Positions 37,775 to 49,915 of a stretch of DNA of 64,000 nt are shown piece after piece. The stretch spans positions 8,405,001-8,469,000 of the forward strand of contig CM055605.1 in NCBI GenBank assembly GCA_029379385.1. The letters run 5' to 3'. The position numbers and the translations under genes are program-made. Source of the DNA: Quillaja saponaria (Eukaryota > Streptophyta > Magnoliopsida > Fabales > Quillajaceae). The notes beneath the pieces are model-generated. The model was not told where the DNA came from. It saw nothing but the letters and a program-made list of their open reading frames with translations, and did not search any database. The first letter of the stretch is position 1. Each line of letters opens with the position of its first letter.

Positions 37775-40599
37775 CTAGTTTCGTGACACACACATTACCT
37801 ATAAATCTTGTTCATGATATATACATATATGCTCATCAATAATTGATGTGTATAATAAGAATCATGTTATTTACATTAAACAAATAGATTAATTTAATAA
37901 AAAGTTTTGTTCATAATAGAATTTTTTTCTTTTTAATATTCTAAAGATGGAAAAAATAAATAAACACAATGGTATATAATCATAAAAACTATAATCTTAA
38001 TATACTTTTTAAATTTTAAATTTTAATATTATATTTATTTGTAACTTATTAAATAAAAAAATTGAGAAATTTAATCTTAAATACTATTGATTTATAGATA
38101 TTGGCAAATTATAAATATAGCAATATGAAAAAAATTAGGGCAAAAAAAAAAATAACTCTAATTACGATATCATAACCCTAATTACTGAATCATAACACTA
38201 ATTACGATACTCTAACCCTAATTATGGTAACCTAATTACAGTACCCTAACCCTAATTATAAAACCTTAGTTAAGGTACTGTAACCCTAGTTACAATAATC
38301 TAACACTAGTAATGGTACCCTCACCCAAATTACGTTAACCTAACCCTTATTACAGTACCCTAACCCTAATTACGATACCTTAATCTTAACACTAATTATG
38401 GTACCCTAACCCTAATTATAGTGTCCTAAACCTAATTATGATACCCTAACCCTAACCCTAACCATAACCTTAGTTATGGTACCTTAATCCTAACAATAGT
38501 TATGATATCCTAACCATAGTATTCTAACCTTAATTACAGTATCATAAACCTAACCCTATCACTAATTATGGTATACTAATTAAGATGCCCTAACCTTAGT
38601 TACGATACCTTAACCCTAGTTACGATACCTTAACCGTAACCTAAGTTATGGTATTTTAACCATAACCCTAATTACGGTATCTTAATCCTAATTACAGTAC
38701 TCTAACCCTAACGACGGTACCTAATCCAAATTACAAAACCTTAACCCTAATTACAAAAACTTAACTATAATTACAGTACTCTAATCCTAAATACAGTACC
38801 TTAACCCAAGTTACAGTATCCTAACCCTAGTTACGATATCTAACCTTTAAACTAATTGTGGTACTCTAATTAAGGTACATTAACTCTGATTATGATACCC
38901 TAGCCCCTAACCCAAGTTATAATACCCAAACCCTAACCCTAGTTATGATAACCTAACCCTACTTATGATACCCTAATTATGGTAGTTATAGTACCTTAAC
39001 CCTAATTACAGAACCCTAAACCCTAATTTTGGTACCTTAACCCTAATTACAGTACCCTAACACTAGTTACGGTACTCTAACCTTAATACAAATTATGGTT
39101 TCCTAATTAAGATACCCTAATCCTAATTACGGTATCGTAACCTTAACTTAAATTTCGGTACCCTAATCCTAGTTACAGTACTATAACCCTAATTATGATA
39201 TCCTAACCTAATTATGGTACCCTAACCCCAACCTTACTTATGGCAACCTAACCCTAACTATAATTACGATAACCTAGCCTTAACTGTAATTACGACTCCC
39301 TAACATTAATTATGATACCCAAATTAGGGTACCTTAACCCAGCCTTTAATTATGGTACCTTAAACCTAAAACTAATTATGGTACCCTAACCTTAATTATA
39401 GTACCCTAACCTCTAACCCAAATTACAGTACCTTAACCCTAAACACGATACTCTAATCTTAACCTTAGTTATTATGTCCTAGCCCTAGTTATGATACCCT
39501 AATTACGATACTTTAACCTTAGTTACGATACCCCAACCTTAGTTACGGTCCCCTAACCCTAACAATAATTATGGTACCCTAATTAAAATATCTTAACCCT
39601 AATTATGAAACCATAACCTTAAAAGGTATATACTTAATTTTTTTTATCATTCATAACATTTAAAATAATAATAATTTATATTATAATTATTTGTAATTTA
39701 CTATATTAAAAAAAATTGAGAAATTTAGTCTTAATTACTATTGATATATAATTATTGTTACAAATTATACATTTATTAATATTGAAAAGAATTAGGATAA
39801 CAAAATAAATAGTCATAAAATAATTACTCATATATTAATATTAAAATAGAAAAAATTATGAAAAATGAAAAAATGAAAAAAACTAAAATAAAAAACTATT
39901 TGAAGCAAAGCAACAATTAAAAAATAATTATGTAATTGTAAAAACTCATAAGGTAGTTAAGAAAATAAAAATTCTTCCCCAAAAAGATAAAACAACAATA
40001 AACTATACTCTAAATATTTTGTAATTCATAATAGTTTTTTAAAAATTATTTCATAAATTTGAGGAAAACTAAAAAATAATACAATTATTGGGAACTTATT
40101 AAACAAATTTTTTTTTTTAGAAAATAAATATTAATTACTATTGACATATTATTATTGTAAAAATATAAATTTTTGTTATGAATTAAAAGTTAAAACAAAT
40201 ATATTATAATCATAAAATTATACTCTTAATATTTCTTTTAATTCATTGAAATTATTATTTTTAAATTTAATTTATAAATTTGAGAAGAACTTAAAAAATT
40301 AAGATTATTAGGCACTTATTAAACAAACAAAAAATAAATATTAAATTTTAATTACTATTGACACATAATTATTAGAAAATATAAATTTATAAATATTGAG
40401 AAGTTAAAAAGTAATCCATAGTTCTGAAGTAATTATAATTGTATTAATATTAAAATGGAGAATAATAACAAAAATAGCAAAAAAAATAATTAGTAGTCAT
40501 AAAATAACAATTAAGATATCTATGTAATAATAAAAACTAACATAGGTATTTAAGAAAAAAAAATTATGTCGTTAAGCCACTTTTATATATAGTATAGAT
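37775..40599. repeat. AT-rich dispersed element, copy B
   Basis: It begins CTAGTTTCGTGACACACACA, matching the start of copy A at 9961. It carries the same modules (ATAATCATAAAAACTATA, GCAAATTATAAATAT, TTTGAAGCAAAGCAAC) before and after an internal telomere-like array at 38153-39620. It ends near TTTTATATATAGTATAGAT. At least four modules lie to the right of the array. No coding is seen. Confidence 0.6.
38153..39620. repeat. Degenerate telomere-like minisatellite, unit about 20 bp
   Basis: About 1.47 kb of imperfect tandem units of the form TACCCTAACCCTAATTACGG. The unit joins one or two CCCTAA hexamers to ATTACGGTA or ATTATGGTA. Length suggests roughly 70 units. Each contains a near-palindrome TTAYGGTACCCTAA. 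The repeat differs from the usual plant telomere CCCTAAA. Units vary by substitutions and by loss or gain of the hexamer. It lies inside AT-rich element B. Confidence 0.85.
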
Positions 40600-41137
40600 T
40601 TTTCAGGAAACTACATATAAGTTGTTTTAATTAGAAAGTAACTTAAAGAAGTTATTGCAAATAAATAAGTTTTTAATTAGTTAATTTTAAATTTTTTTTA
40701 AAAAAATTAATTGATGTAGATAGACGTGAGAGTAATTGTTTTTTGGATAAAAATAAAAAAATTGATAAGAAGTTACAAGAAGAGAAATTTTAAAATTAGT
40801 TTTCTTTTTTCAAATAGACTAAATTGACAAAAATACCCTATAACTTACAAAAGTGATAAATTATAAATATAAGGTATTGTAGAGAAATTTATGATATAAA
40901 TAATTAGTTAAACTTAGAGGACGCCATAAAGAAAGTTTGGCTTTTTTATTTTCATTTATTTATTTATTTTAAAAAAGGGAACAGTTAGGGTAAGTCAAGT
41001 CCGAAGCAAGGAGTAATTAGAATTTAGAAGCCCACCAACTTCAAATGCTCGCCAATCTCAGATTACAAGTTTCAAACTCAAGCATGGTTGTAGTAAGGCA
41101 AACAAACTTATTGTTGAACCAGTTCATTAATGTTGGC
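40600..41137. other. Intergenic, AT-rich
   Basis: No gene or repeat is recognised between AT-rich element B and the MITE. Confidence 0.4.
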
Positions 41138-41902
41138 AAATAATATGGTTAATTGTATTTTACCCTCATGAATTACTAATCGTTTTGTAATAACTCTAAT
41201 AAACTATCAAATTATGTACATAACCCCTTTATTTGAGTCAGAATTAGCAAATAATCCATAATCATCAAAATTAGTCATAAAATCTAACAAATGAACTTAG
41301 AAAATACCAAAATATCCTTATTATAAATTTTATTTTATTTTATTTTTTATTATATCTTTCACTTTCGATCTCTTGTTTCTTCATTTATATTTTCTTTTAG
41401 TAGCAATTAAAATTTTATATTTATCCAATTTTAGTATATTATTTAATATGTAATACAATAATAAGAAAATAAAAGTATTGATAAAAATATTATCATTAAA
41501 ACGCAAATTGAAATACTAACTTGTATAATTTCTGTAAATTAAAAAATAATATTAGTAAAATCTATTAATATTTAAGTATTATGACAAGAAAAAAAAAAGA
41601 ATTATTTAAATATTATTTATGTATACAAAAGTTAAATCAATATAGAGAATTTAGTTTCATTGAAAATAAAAAGAAAAATACGTAAAAAGAAGAAGACATA
41701 AAAAAGAAAACTTATAATAAGGGTAATTTAATTTTTTAAGAGTTAATTTGTCAGATTCAATGGCTAATTATATGAATGAAGTTTATTTGTTAATTATGAC
41801 ACAAATAAAGAGGTTATATGACTAATTCAATAATTCATAAGGGTTATTACAAAACGGGTAATAATTTATAAAGATTAAGTGTCATTGTCCCTAAATAATA
41901 TG
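41138..41902. mobile_element. Mutator-like MITE with 10-bp target-site duplication
   Basis: AAATAATATG flanks the element at 41138-41147 and 41893-41902. The two ends are long inverted repeats of roughly 190 bases. CGTTTTGTAATAAC on the left matches the reverse complement of GTTATTACAAAACG on the right, and ACCCCTTTATTTG, AGCAAATAA and CCTTATTATAA have matching partners. The centre (about 41345-41690) is AT-rich and non-coding. Long inverted repeats with a 9-11 bp duplication are the hallmark of Mutator-type elements. Confidence 0.75.
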
Positions 41903-42250
41903 ACATTGAAGAATCTCAATTTGACCCTTAAATATTTTTAAATTCTTTAATTATTTTTTAATAATTCAAATAATTATTATCTTTTTTAACATTCATAACT
42001 AACTTCTTTTTTTCTCTTGCTGTTCAAACAGTCAAAATTTATTATCTTATTTAGAAAAAAATTTCAAGGGCAAACGACAGAAAACCCTATTCTTTTGTTT
42101 TTTTTTTTTGAGGTGAAAGACGAAATTGCCTAGTAGTCCATTTCCAATGGTCGATATAGACAAATTTGGGCTGAAGTCCAGATGGGTTCAGAGTTCAGCT
42201 TAGTGGCTTCCTTCCCCAAAATTCTTGCATATAAATTAACATTACTAGCC
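41903..42250. other. HISN2 promoter region
   Basis: AT-rich DNA followed by a less AT-rich stretch (42120-42300) with TATAAATT at 42230-42237 and GGGTTT/telo-box-like words. It is the probable promoter of HISN2. Confidence 0.4.
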
Positions 42251-42312
42251 CCTAATCATTAGGGTTTTACAGCTCCGTTGCCGACTGTAATACAACACTG
42301 AAAGGTTTAATA

Positions 42313-42492
42313 ATGGCATTTACTAACGTTGCTGGGTATGTTTTTTGTTCATCTGTCTTTCTTCTAGTTATCATGTTGGAGTAGAATGATCTGTTGGTTT
42401 TATAAATTGTGCTTCCAAGAAAAGATTTTTGGGTTTCATTTTAAATGGGTGTCTATTATATTGTCTTTTCAGGATGAGCAAAATATTTTTTT
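42313..42492 (+). promoter_or_regulatory. Spliced upstream ORF in the HISN2 leader
   Basis: An ATG at 42313 opens MAFTNVAG. A GT-AG leader intron (42336-42472, GTATGT to TTTTCAG) joins it to MSKIFF and a TGA at 42490-42492, giving a 14-codon upstream ORF before the HISN2 ATG at 42534. Leader splicing is inferred from the consensus borders. If transcripts start upstream of 42313, translation of this ORF could dampen HISN2. Confidence 0.45.
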
Positions 42493-42533
42493 GAGAAGGC
42501 ATTGAGATTTGGGAGATTAATTTGTTACATAAG

Positions 42534-45374
42534 ATGGCGGCTTTAAGTTCGCAGTCCCTTCAATTTCTGGGTTTCTCCTCTCCTACACGTTTTTCTGTAC
42601 TTAGAAGTGACAGCAGAAGGAACAATGGGAATAAATGCAGTCATCTAGTTTTTGCTTCCTCCAAGAAATCTGATGGGATGCCATATTCTGAATGCAAGGT
42701 ATATATAATTTTTTTTTTAAAAAGAAAAAAATAAATTTCCATAAGCTATATGTTTATTTTTCTACGCGTTGATTAAGTTGTTAGATTTTTTAGTTTTTCT
42801 ATGCTTGTTCTATGTTTTGGTGCTAGGAGTTGTCTGCTGGGTTTGTTTGTTTATTTTTATTTACTATATATATCATTTGACATTGTTAACCTATAGTTCT
42901 AATTGATGCATATTTCAAATTATGCGATGATTTCTCAGTTTTGGATGCTCTAAATTATGTTTGTTCTGCTGACAATATGTTGTCACTTGTCAGAAGTCAG
43001 AACACTGCTGCTTCAGTAAAATTATGTGCTTCATAGCTGGCTTTGGGGAGCATTTGGTTAAAAATATGAATCTAAAAAGTTTTAGATAGAACATAACTAG
43101 GAGACATAGCAGTTACTAAGTAAAACTTATAAGACAGCTTTAATTTTTGTTCATTTCCTTCTATAAATTTCTATTCGAGTCAAAGAGTGAAACCAGACAT
43201 AGTCAGGTGTCTACTGTGATAATTTCTTTGGTAGAGACTGTTACATGTCTGGAAAATAAAAAGATAGAGATGTGATCTGATGAATGGGATTCCCATTTAT
43301 CTGATAGGCATCTCTTGAAGGTGTCCATCGTTGCCCAATAATATGCATCTGTTATTATTTGAGCTACATCTGGACTCCACATTAGAACATCCTTCACTTC
43401 TCCTGACAATTGTAAAAGGAATAGAAATGGACTAAACGATTTGGCATGCATGTATATGGTGCAATTATATGACACATAAAGTGGGAACATTGCCCCCTCC
43501 CCCACAAAAGAAGGAAGAAAAGAATCTCTGGCGTAGCAGTGGACAGCAACTGGGGGTTTCATTTGCTGTGAATGAAAGTGTTGAAGTAATATATTATGTT
43601 TACCGATTACAATTTTTCTTCGTGAACTCACTTCTCATATTGGTGATGGCTTCTTTGCCATGCTAATCAAGAGTACCAAGGATTATGTCATTGTTGTCAC
43701 CGTTTTTAGGGTGATTGCACTATGATGTTTCTAACGGTAGTTAAGTGAGATACTTTACATATATCTTCCTCCACATGGTACTATTGATCTTATGCCTGAC
43801 TAAGTTTGATCAGGATCTTTGAGTTGCTGATGATGTTAATGGGTAAACAACCATGTGTTCTTTCCTCCAATATTCATAAAATATGAACCCAATTGTCAAC
43901 CAGACATAGTCAGGTGTTTGCCTTGATCATTATGGTAGGCACTGTTACATATAGACAAAAGATAGGGATAGAATCTGCTGATAGGTTTCCCATTTATCTG
44001 AAGATATCTCTTTAAGGTGTTCATCGTTGCCCAATAATATGCTTTTAAGTTATTATTTGAGCTACATCTGGACTCTACATCACATGTAAAGTCACAGCAC
44101 ATGACATGAATCCAAGTAGGAATGTAAACCTACTGTGGTTAAGCATGATCAATTTGCATCTATAGTATATACAGACTAGTATCATGACCTATCTGGTTGA
44201 TTTGCCCCTCAGTCCTTTTTTGTTTTTACTTCATGTATTCTTTATCTTGCAAGATATAGTTTGGCATGCGAAAGAAGTGGAATATGACTTGGAACAGTAT
44301 AATTTCAGGTTGAAAGTTTGATAGACAGTATAAAATGGGATGACAAGGGTTTGGCTGTGGCCATTGCTCAAAATGTTGATACAGGAGCCATATTGATGCA
44401 AGGGTTTGCAAACAAAGATGCAATTGTTACAACAATTTCTTCTCGGAAAGCCACATTCTTTAGCCGGTCACGGTCAATGTTGTGGACAAAGGGAGAGACG
44501 TCCAAGAATTTCATCAATGTTCATGATGTTTTCCTTGATTGCGACCGTGACTCAGTATGTTTGTCAAATATATTGAAAGTTTGAAACATATGATCAGCTC
44601 GTGGTTATTTATTTCTTTTGCTTAATGTTTAATCCTTCTTAACTTAAAACTATTTCTCAGATAATATACCTTGGGAAGCCTGATGGGCCTACCTGCCACA
44701 CTGGTGCTGAAACTTGCTATTATACACCAGTTTCTAATCTGTTAGAAGATCACCAGGTTTGCAGCCTTTTGAGTAGAAAATTTTTAATTTGAGATATCTC
44801 TTCCCCAGTTCCTATGTTACCTAAGTGTTTCAGGTCATTTTTGCAGGGTGAAGGAAACACGTTGGCGCAAACAACTTTATATTCACTGGAGTCAACAATC
44901 TTTCAACGCAAAGCAGAACTAGCAGCACCACATGATGGAAAACCCTCATGGACTAAACGCTTATTACTTGATAATAATTTGCTCTGCTCAAAAATCAGGT
45001 AGTTCATTCATAACGAATTGGATGGTCTGAAGTTCACTGGATCCAATTCTAACTATAGCTGTATCTAGGCCTTCAACTACTGGTTATATTAAGTTCTTAA
45101 TAAAATTTAACGACATGGGTTCCTGATCTCAACATGAGATTTTTATGAATGTAATCCTTTATTTCTCAGGGAAGAGGCCGATGAGTTATGTAGAACACTG
45201 GAGCAAAATGAGGATCAATCTCGGACTGCATCTGAGATGGCAGATGTGCTTTACCATGCGATGGTACTCCTGGCGTTGAAAGGTGTAAAAATGGAAGATG
45301 TTTTACAAGTTCTTAGGCAGAGGTTTTCTCAATCAGGTATTGAGGAAAAGAGAAGTCGTAGATCACAAGGCTAG
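42534..45374 (+). CDS. HISN2: Histidine biosynthesis bifunctional protein HisIE, chloroplastic
   Basis: Five exons: 42534-42698, 44309-44554, 44661-44756, 44847-44998 and 45170-45374. Phases fit and yield 287 residues. Exon 1 is almost exactly a Ser/Arg-rich plastid transit peptide (MAALSSQSLQFLGF onward). Residues about 56-170 are phosphoribosyl-AMP cyclohydrolase (HisI): WDDKGLAVAIAQ, LMQGFANKDA, FSRSRSMLWTKGETS, with DCDRDS and CHTGAETCYY supplying metal-ligand Asp and Cys residues. Residues about 175-285 are phosphoribosyl-ATP pyrophosphatase (HisE): TTLYSLESTIFQRK, KIREEADELCRTLEQ, EMADVLYHAMVLL, with the acidic EEADE and EXXD Mg-binding sets. The enzyme performs the second and third steps of histidine synthesis in the plastid. 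Length and motifs are normal and no lesion is seen. Confidence 0.93.
43191..44080. repeat. Direct repeat pair in HISN2 intron 1
   Basis: Two related segments, 43191-43382 and 43898-44080, lie in the same orientation inside the 1.6-kb intron 1. They share AACCAGACATAGTCAGGTGT, CATCGTTGCCCAATAATATG and TTATTTGAGCTACATCTGGA with scattered changes. They look like an old duplication or two copies of one small element. Confidence 0.75.
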
Positions 45375-46739
45375 ACTTGCATCTGATTTTTTCTTCAAGT
45401 TTGTTGATTTTGCGAATGTACACATTGCTTTTCTTAAGCAGTATTTGGGTTAATGATGATATAGGGGCAGATTTGTTTCCTGTGTATGTTATTAAAGTAT
45501 TAGTAATAAAGCAAGGCTGCAGCTATTTTCCCAACCAATCTTTTCTTCTTCCAACATCTTTCTCTCCGTCTTAACTCTCTCTAGAGTTGAATTTATATTA
45601 TTCCCATTTCGATTTATATCAACCCTCTGTTATATGATGAATATTACCCATTTTATATTAGGATAGAGATATGTGTTTCTCAAACACTTTAAAAAAATAT
45701 TGCCCATTCATATATTAAGATAGAGATGTGCTTCTAAAAAAATTCTTTGAAATATATGTGTGAAGTGAAGTATTGTGTTTAAAGGGCCAACAACTAGAAT
45801 GAGGTATGATAAAGGGTCGGGTTTGGAGCAGTTTGGCTAAAGATGGCAATGGCACGGGTTTGGAGCAACTTGTTTGCTTTTTTATCTATCGCGGGTGGGA
45901 GGGTATTATATCTATATCCTACCCATAAAATAAAAAAATTTAAACCTTTATCCAACTCCATATTCTCCTAATTAGGATTGAATAAAATTAGGTAAAACAT
46001 AAAAAAAAAAACGTTTATTTTGCCCCACCAACAGTCATACATTACCCAAATTCAAATATTTTTTTACATATGTATAACTTTTTTTTTCTTTTCTTTTTTT
46101 ATAAACAATTAAAATACAAATTAGTATCAATAATTATATTTTCTTGATAATTATATGGTAATTTCATATTATTTAATTAATTTTTTCCTTGCTAATGTTA
46201 CATTTAATTTTTCAATAATTGTACTACTATTTTTTTTTCATTGCTAATTATAATTTCTTCCTAATTGTTACATATTATTCAATAAATTAATTTTTTTTAG
46301 TTAGTATATTATTTATTAATATTTAAAGATAATAAAAAATAGTATAATTTTATTATATCATGCATGTCTTTTTTGATAATTTAAATAGTAAAACCAAAAA
46401 ATAGTATAATTTTTATAATACCATGGTTTGCAATCAAAATCTAAACCGAACTTATCCTATATGAAAAATAAAAATTAAAAAACATTTTGCTTTTAACATG
46501 AGGTGGACCCCAATAAGAATTTCATTACACATCTCTTAATGGGACTCTAATATGAAACATTTTGATTAAGATCTCTATTTTAGCTAATTAAATTCAAATC
46601 ACATCAGCACCCTTCAAATAAATATCTAAAATATTCTTATAGCACTTAATGCAAGTATAATTTTAATATTAACCAATTAAATTAATCATGACAAGTTATT
46701 ATTTGATTTAAAATAAAATAAATAAAACAGTAATAACAA
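45375..46739. other. Intergenic, AT-rich, with degraded repeat DNA
   Basis: HISN2 3' flank, then AT-rich DNA. At about 45820-45930 the words GGGTCGGGTTTGGAGC and GATGGCAATGGCACGGGTTTG suggest a degraded dispersed element. No gene is supported. Confidence 0.4.
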
Positions 46740-48342
46740 TGTTAGAAACTTTAGGCTGTTATTAATTGTATAGTTTTGTTTTAATAAAAATGGGCTTAAG
46801 GTTTGGTGTATTTGAGACATGCTGGTAAAAGTATGTGATCATTTTGAATAGGACTTAGGCACATTTCTTATTAGTTGGATGTGGATTGACAATAAGTGTA
46901 AGCTGAGTAACTTTAGAAGTCTTTAACTGGATGACTCTTAAGGTTTATTTGATGATAAATAAGCTAGGTTCCCTCTCCTCTTTTAATATGCATATCTTGC
47001 CCTATTGAGAGCTGCTAGTAAAAACTGAGAGTACGGAAATGAATGTCTAACTGTATAAGCATTCTATTTGAGGAGTACTTGTTTTAGGTTTCACATATCC
47101 ATTGTTATGGCTCAATCAGGTAAGCAAGCTTTATTGTTAATTAAATGACTATTAGGGTTTTAAATTTATGTAGATTAGGCTTTGATACCACATATAACAG
47201 ATATAAAGGATCACATACATCAATTTAGAACACATTAACAATAAAGTTAAATGACTATTAGGGTCTAAATTTATGTAAATTAGGCTTTGATACCACATAT
47301 AACAGATATAAATGATCACATACATCAATTTAGAACACATTAATAATAAAGCTTGCATACCTAATTAAGCCATAGCAGTGGATATGTGAAACTTCAAACA
47401 AGCACGCCTTAGATAAAATGTTTATACAATCAATTCTTCCTCTTTGTACCTTTACTGGCAGCTATCAATGGGACAAGATACGCATGTTAAGAGAGAAGAG
47501 GTGGCCTAACTTATTTATCATTAGATAAACCCTAAGAGTCTTCCCATTAAAGACTTCTAAAATCACTTAACATATACTAACTGTCAATTCACATCTAAAT
47601 AATAAGAAATGTGCTTAATCATATTTAAAATGATCACATAAATCATATAGGCTTTTACCAATATGTCCGAAATAGATTAAACTTTAAGTCTGTTTTTATT
47701 AAAATAAAGTCATATAATTAAAGATTGCCCACACATGATGTTTTTAACATTCTCCCACTTATGCAATATTAATTGTAACTTTAAAATTTTGAAACACATT
47801 TTAGAAAACAACTCTCGGAAAATGTATAATTTTTATGTGGCTACAATTTTAAAACTACAATTAATGTTGCCTAAGTGGGAGAATGTTAGAACCTTCATGC
47901 GTGGGTAGTCATTAATTATATGATTTTGGTTTAATAAACACGGACTTAAGGTTTGGTCCACTTGAAACATGTTGGTAAAAGCTTATATGGTTTATGTGAT
48001 CATTTTAGATAGAACTTAACCACACTCCTTATCATTTAGATATGGATTGGCAGCAAGTGTAGGTTAAGTGACTCTAAGAGTCTTTAATGGAAATACTCTT
48101 AGGGTTTATCTGATGATAAATAAAGTAGGTCCCTTATCTTCTCTTAATATGTGTATCTTGTCCCATTGAGAGTTGATAGTAAAAACTTAGAGTACAAAAG
48201 GAATACTTGACTGTATAAGTATTCTATTTGAGATGTGTTTGTTTGAAGTTTCACATATCCATTAATATGGTTCAATCAGGTACACAAGCTTTATTGTTAA
48301 TGTGTTCTAATTTCATATACGTGATCTTGTATATTTGTTACA
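46740..48342. mobile_element. Rearranged Copia/TRIM-like LTR relic with inverted LTRs
   Basis: There are three related LTR copies. A left copy begins TGTTAGAAAC at 46740 and is cut near 47141. An inverted copy occupies about 47298-47749. A right copy runs 47884-48342 (TGTTAGAACC to TTGTTACA, about 459 bases). Next to the inverted copy is AGGCTTTGATACCA (47282-47295), the reverse complement of a tRNA-Met primer-binding site; a partial duplicate lies at about 47178. Polypurine tracts AAGTGGGAGAATG occur on both sides of the 134-base centre (47750-47883), pointing outward. No gag or pol is present. The flanking pentamers AACAA and AATAA differ at one base and may be an old target-site duplication. 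Confidence 0.72.
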
Positions 48343-49915
48343 AATAATTCATTAAGTAATAGCACTGAAAAAAAATATTTTTTTTTAACTTGGCAAGAAC
48401 AATTTTATATTATTTGAAAAATTAGTCTTGTCAAAAATAGTTCATTTATGTCATAATTAAAGAATTAATAAAAATTTTACTCTTACGATATCTTAAGAGA
48501 AGATTTGAACTCACGAAGATGCTAAAGAAACACACTTTTAATCGGCTGACAAACCCTTTACAGTTTATTTTTTAATTATTTTTTTATTAATTTAAATTTA
48601 ATAAAGTGTATCTTTTTAAAAAGAAAATAAGAATATATTATAGATCTTTATTTTTTAAAGTTTAGATTGAGGATGACTTATTTGTCGTAAAGTTATGGCA
48701 TATTCTTTGCCAAAAAATAGTTAGGACATTATTGGTTCATTGATAATATTTATAGGCCATAGCTATTTACATAGTAAAATTAACTGAAAACGCAACCTAT
48801 TAATTAACAAATTGGTAAGTAGACTGTAATAACCTTAATAAATCAAATTATTAGAGGATTATCATTATGCAAGGGCAATATTAATTTTAACCCACCCCAA
48901 TCATGATTCTAAAGTTCTTGAGTGCTAATTTAATTGTTAGATGAACTCATTGTAACTTTTTGTAAACTTCAATCTCAATAAAAAAAAAAAAAAAGACTAA
49001 AAAATAAATTTATTAAAATCTCTTGATTGCAAAGTCCTTCTTTGAAAGAAAGATCTCGGTATTTGTTTGTCTTTCTCCACTGGTGTTATATATGATTCAA
49101 CTTACGGAAAATTCAGATATGCCAAGTAGAAAATTGCATAAAAAATTCAATTTTATTTATATGTAAACAATTTTTTTTCAACTTTATTAGAAGTATATGG
49201 TAAAAATAGATGAAAAAAAAAAAAAGACTTATTTATAAAAAAAATTAATACTTTAAAAATAAAATTAGGCCTTTTTCCTATATTGAAATTTCATATTTTA
49301 CATTTTAGTCATGTTTAACTTAAGAAATAAAGTGTAATTTCCTCTTAGAAAAAAGAAATGAAAAAGTTAGTTTCTTTCTCGTAATTTAGGCTCTACCTGC
49401 TTAGAAACAGTAACAATTGATTAGTTCTCTATGGGCTCTCTTGCCGTCCTTCTCTCACACTCTTCCAGTCTCTGGATTTTCATCTTGATAGTTGAAAATT
49501 GAAACGCATTAGCTATAAAACTCTCCAAGTGAAGCAGGAACTAGGAAACAGAAACACAATTGTGCCTTTCAAATCGAACTTCGTCGTGGGTAAGTACAGT
49601 CAACAACTTCCCTTTTTTTTTTTTTGTCCATACTCTTTACTGTTTAGTTGTTAAGAAAAGATTTAGTGGAAGAAAGAAAAAGAAATATTTGAGCTTGTCA
49701 GTTTTCTTCTTTCCAGCTAGAACACCAATCCGAATATTTGTTTTGGGTTGTTTATTTTGTTTCCATTTTTTTCTCTATGCAAGTCTGATGCATTCCAAAG
49801 AGGAAATCTTTGGTTTTCCAGTTAAATTGCTGCATACTGATACAATGACTGAGATTTCTTTTGCTTGGGTATTTGCAGAAATCTGGGAAGACTTTAAATT
49901 GTAAAATTTTAAGCA
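48343..49915. other. Intergenic and leader of the TWD1-like gene
   Basis: AT-rich DNA up to about 49400, with A tracts at 48980-48995 and 49212-49226. After that comes a less AT-rich, C/T-rich stretch (49430-49560) that fits a promoter and leader. A GTGGGTAAGTAC donor-like site at about 49585 and a TTTGCAG acceptor at 49873-49879 suggest a leader intron. The open frame at 49560-49904 is not supported as coding. Confidence 0.4.

Noticed and set aside
38153..39620. Array considered as a CRISPR-like or true telomeric locus
   Set aside because: Units are contiguous without unique spacers, the genome is a plant nucleus, and the hexamer differs from the plant telomere repeat.
47152..47358. 68-residue minus-strand frame with a repeated MCSKLMYVI block
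   Set aside because: It is the translation of the duplicated LTR/primer-binding-site segment, not a protein.
49560..49904. 114-residue frame before the TWD1-like start
   Set aside because: Phe-rich translation of a T-rich leader intron, no family features.
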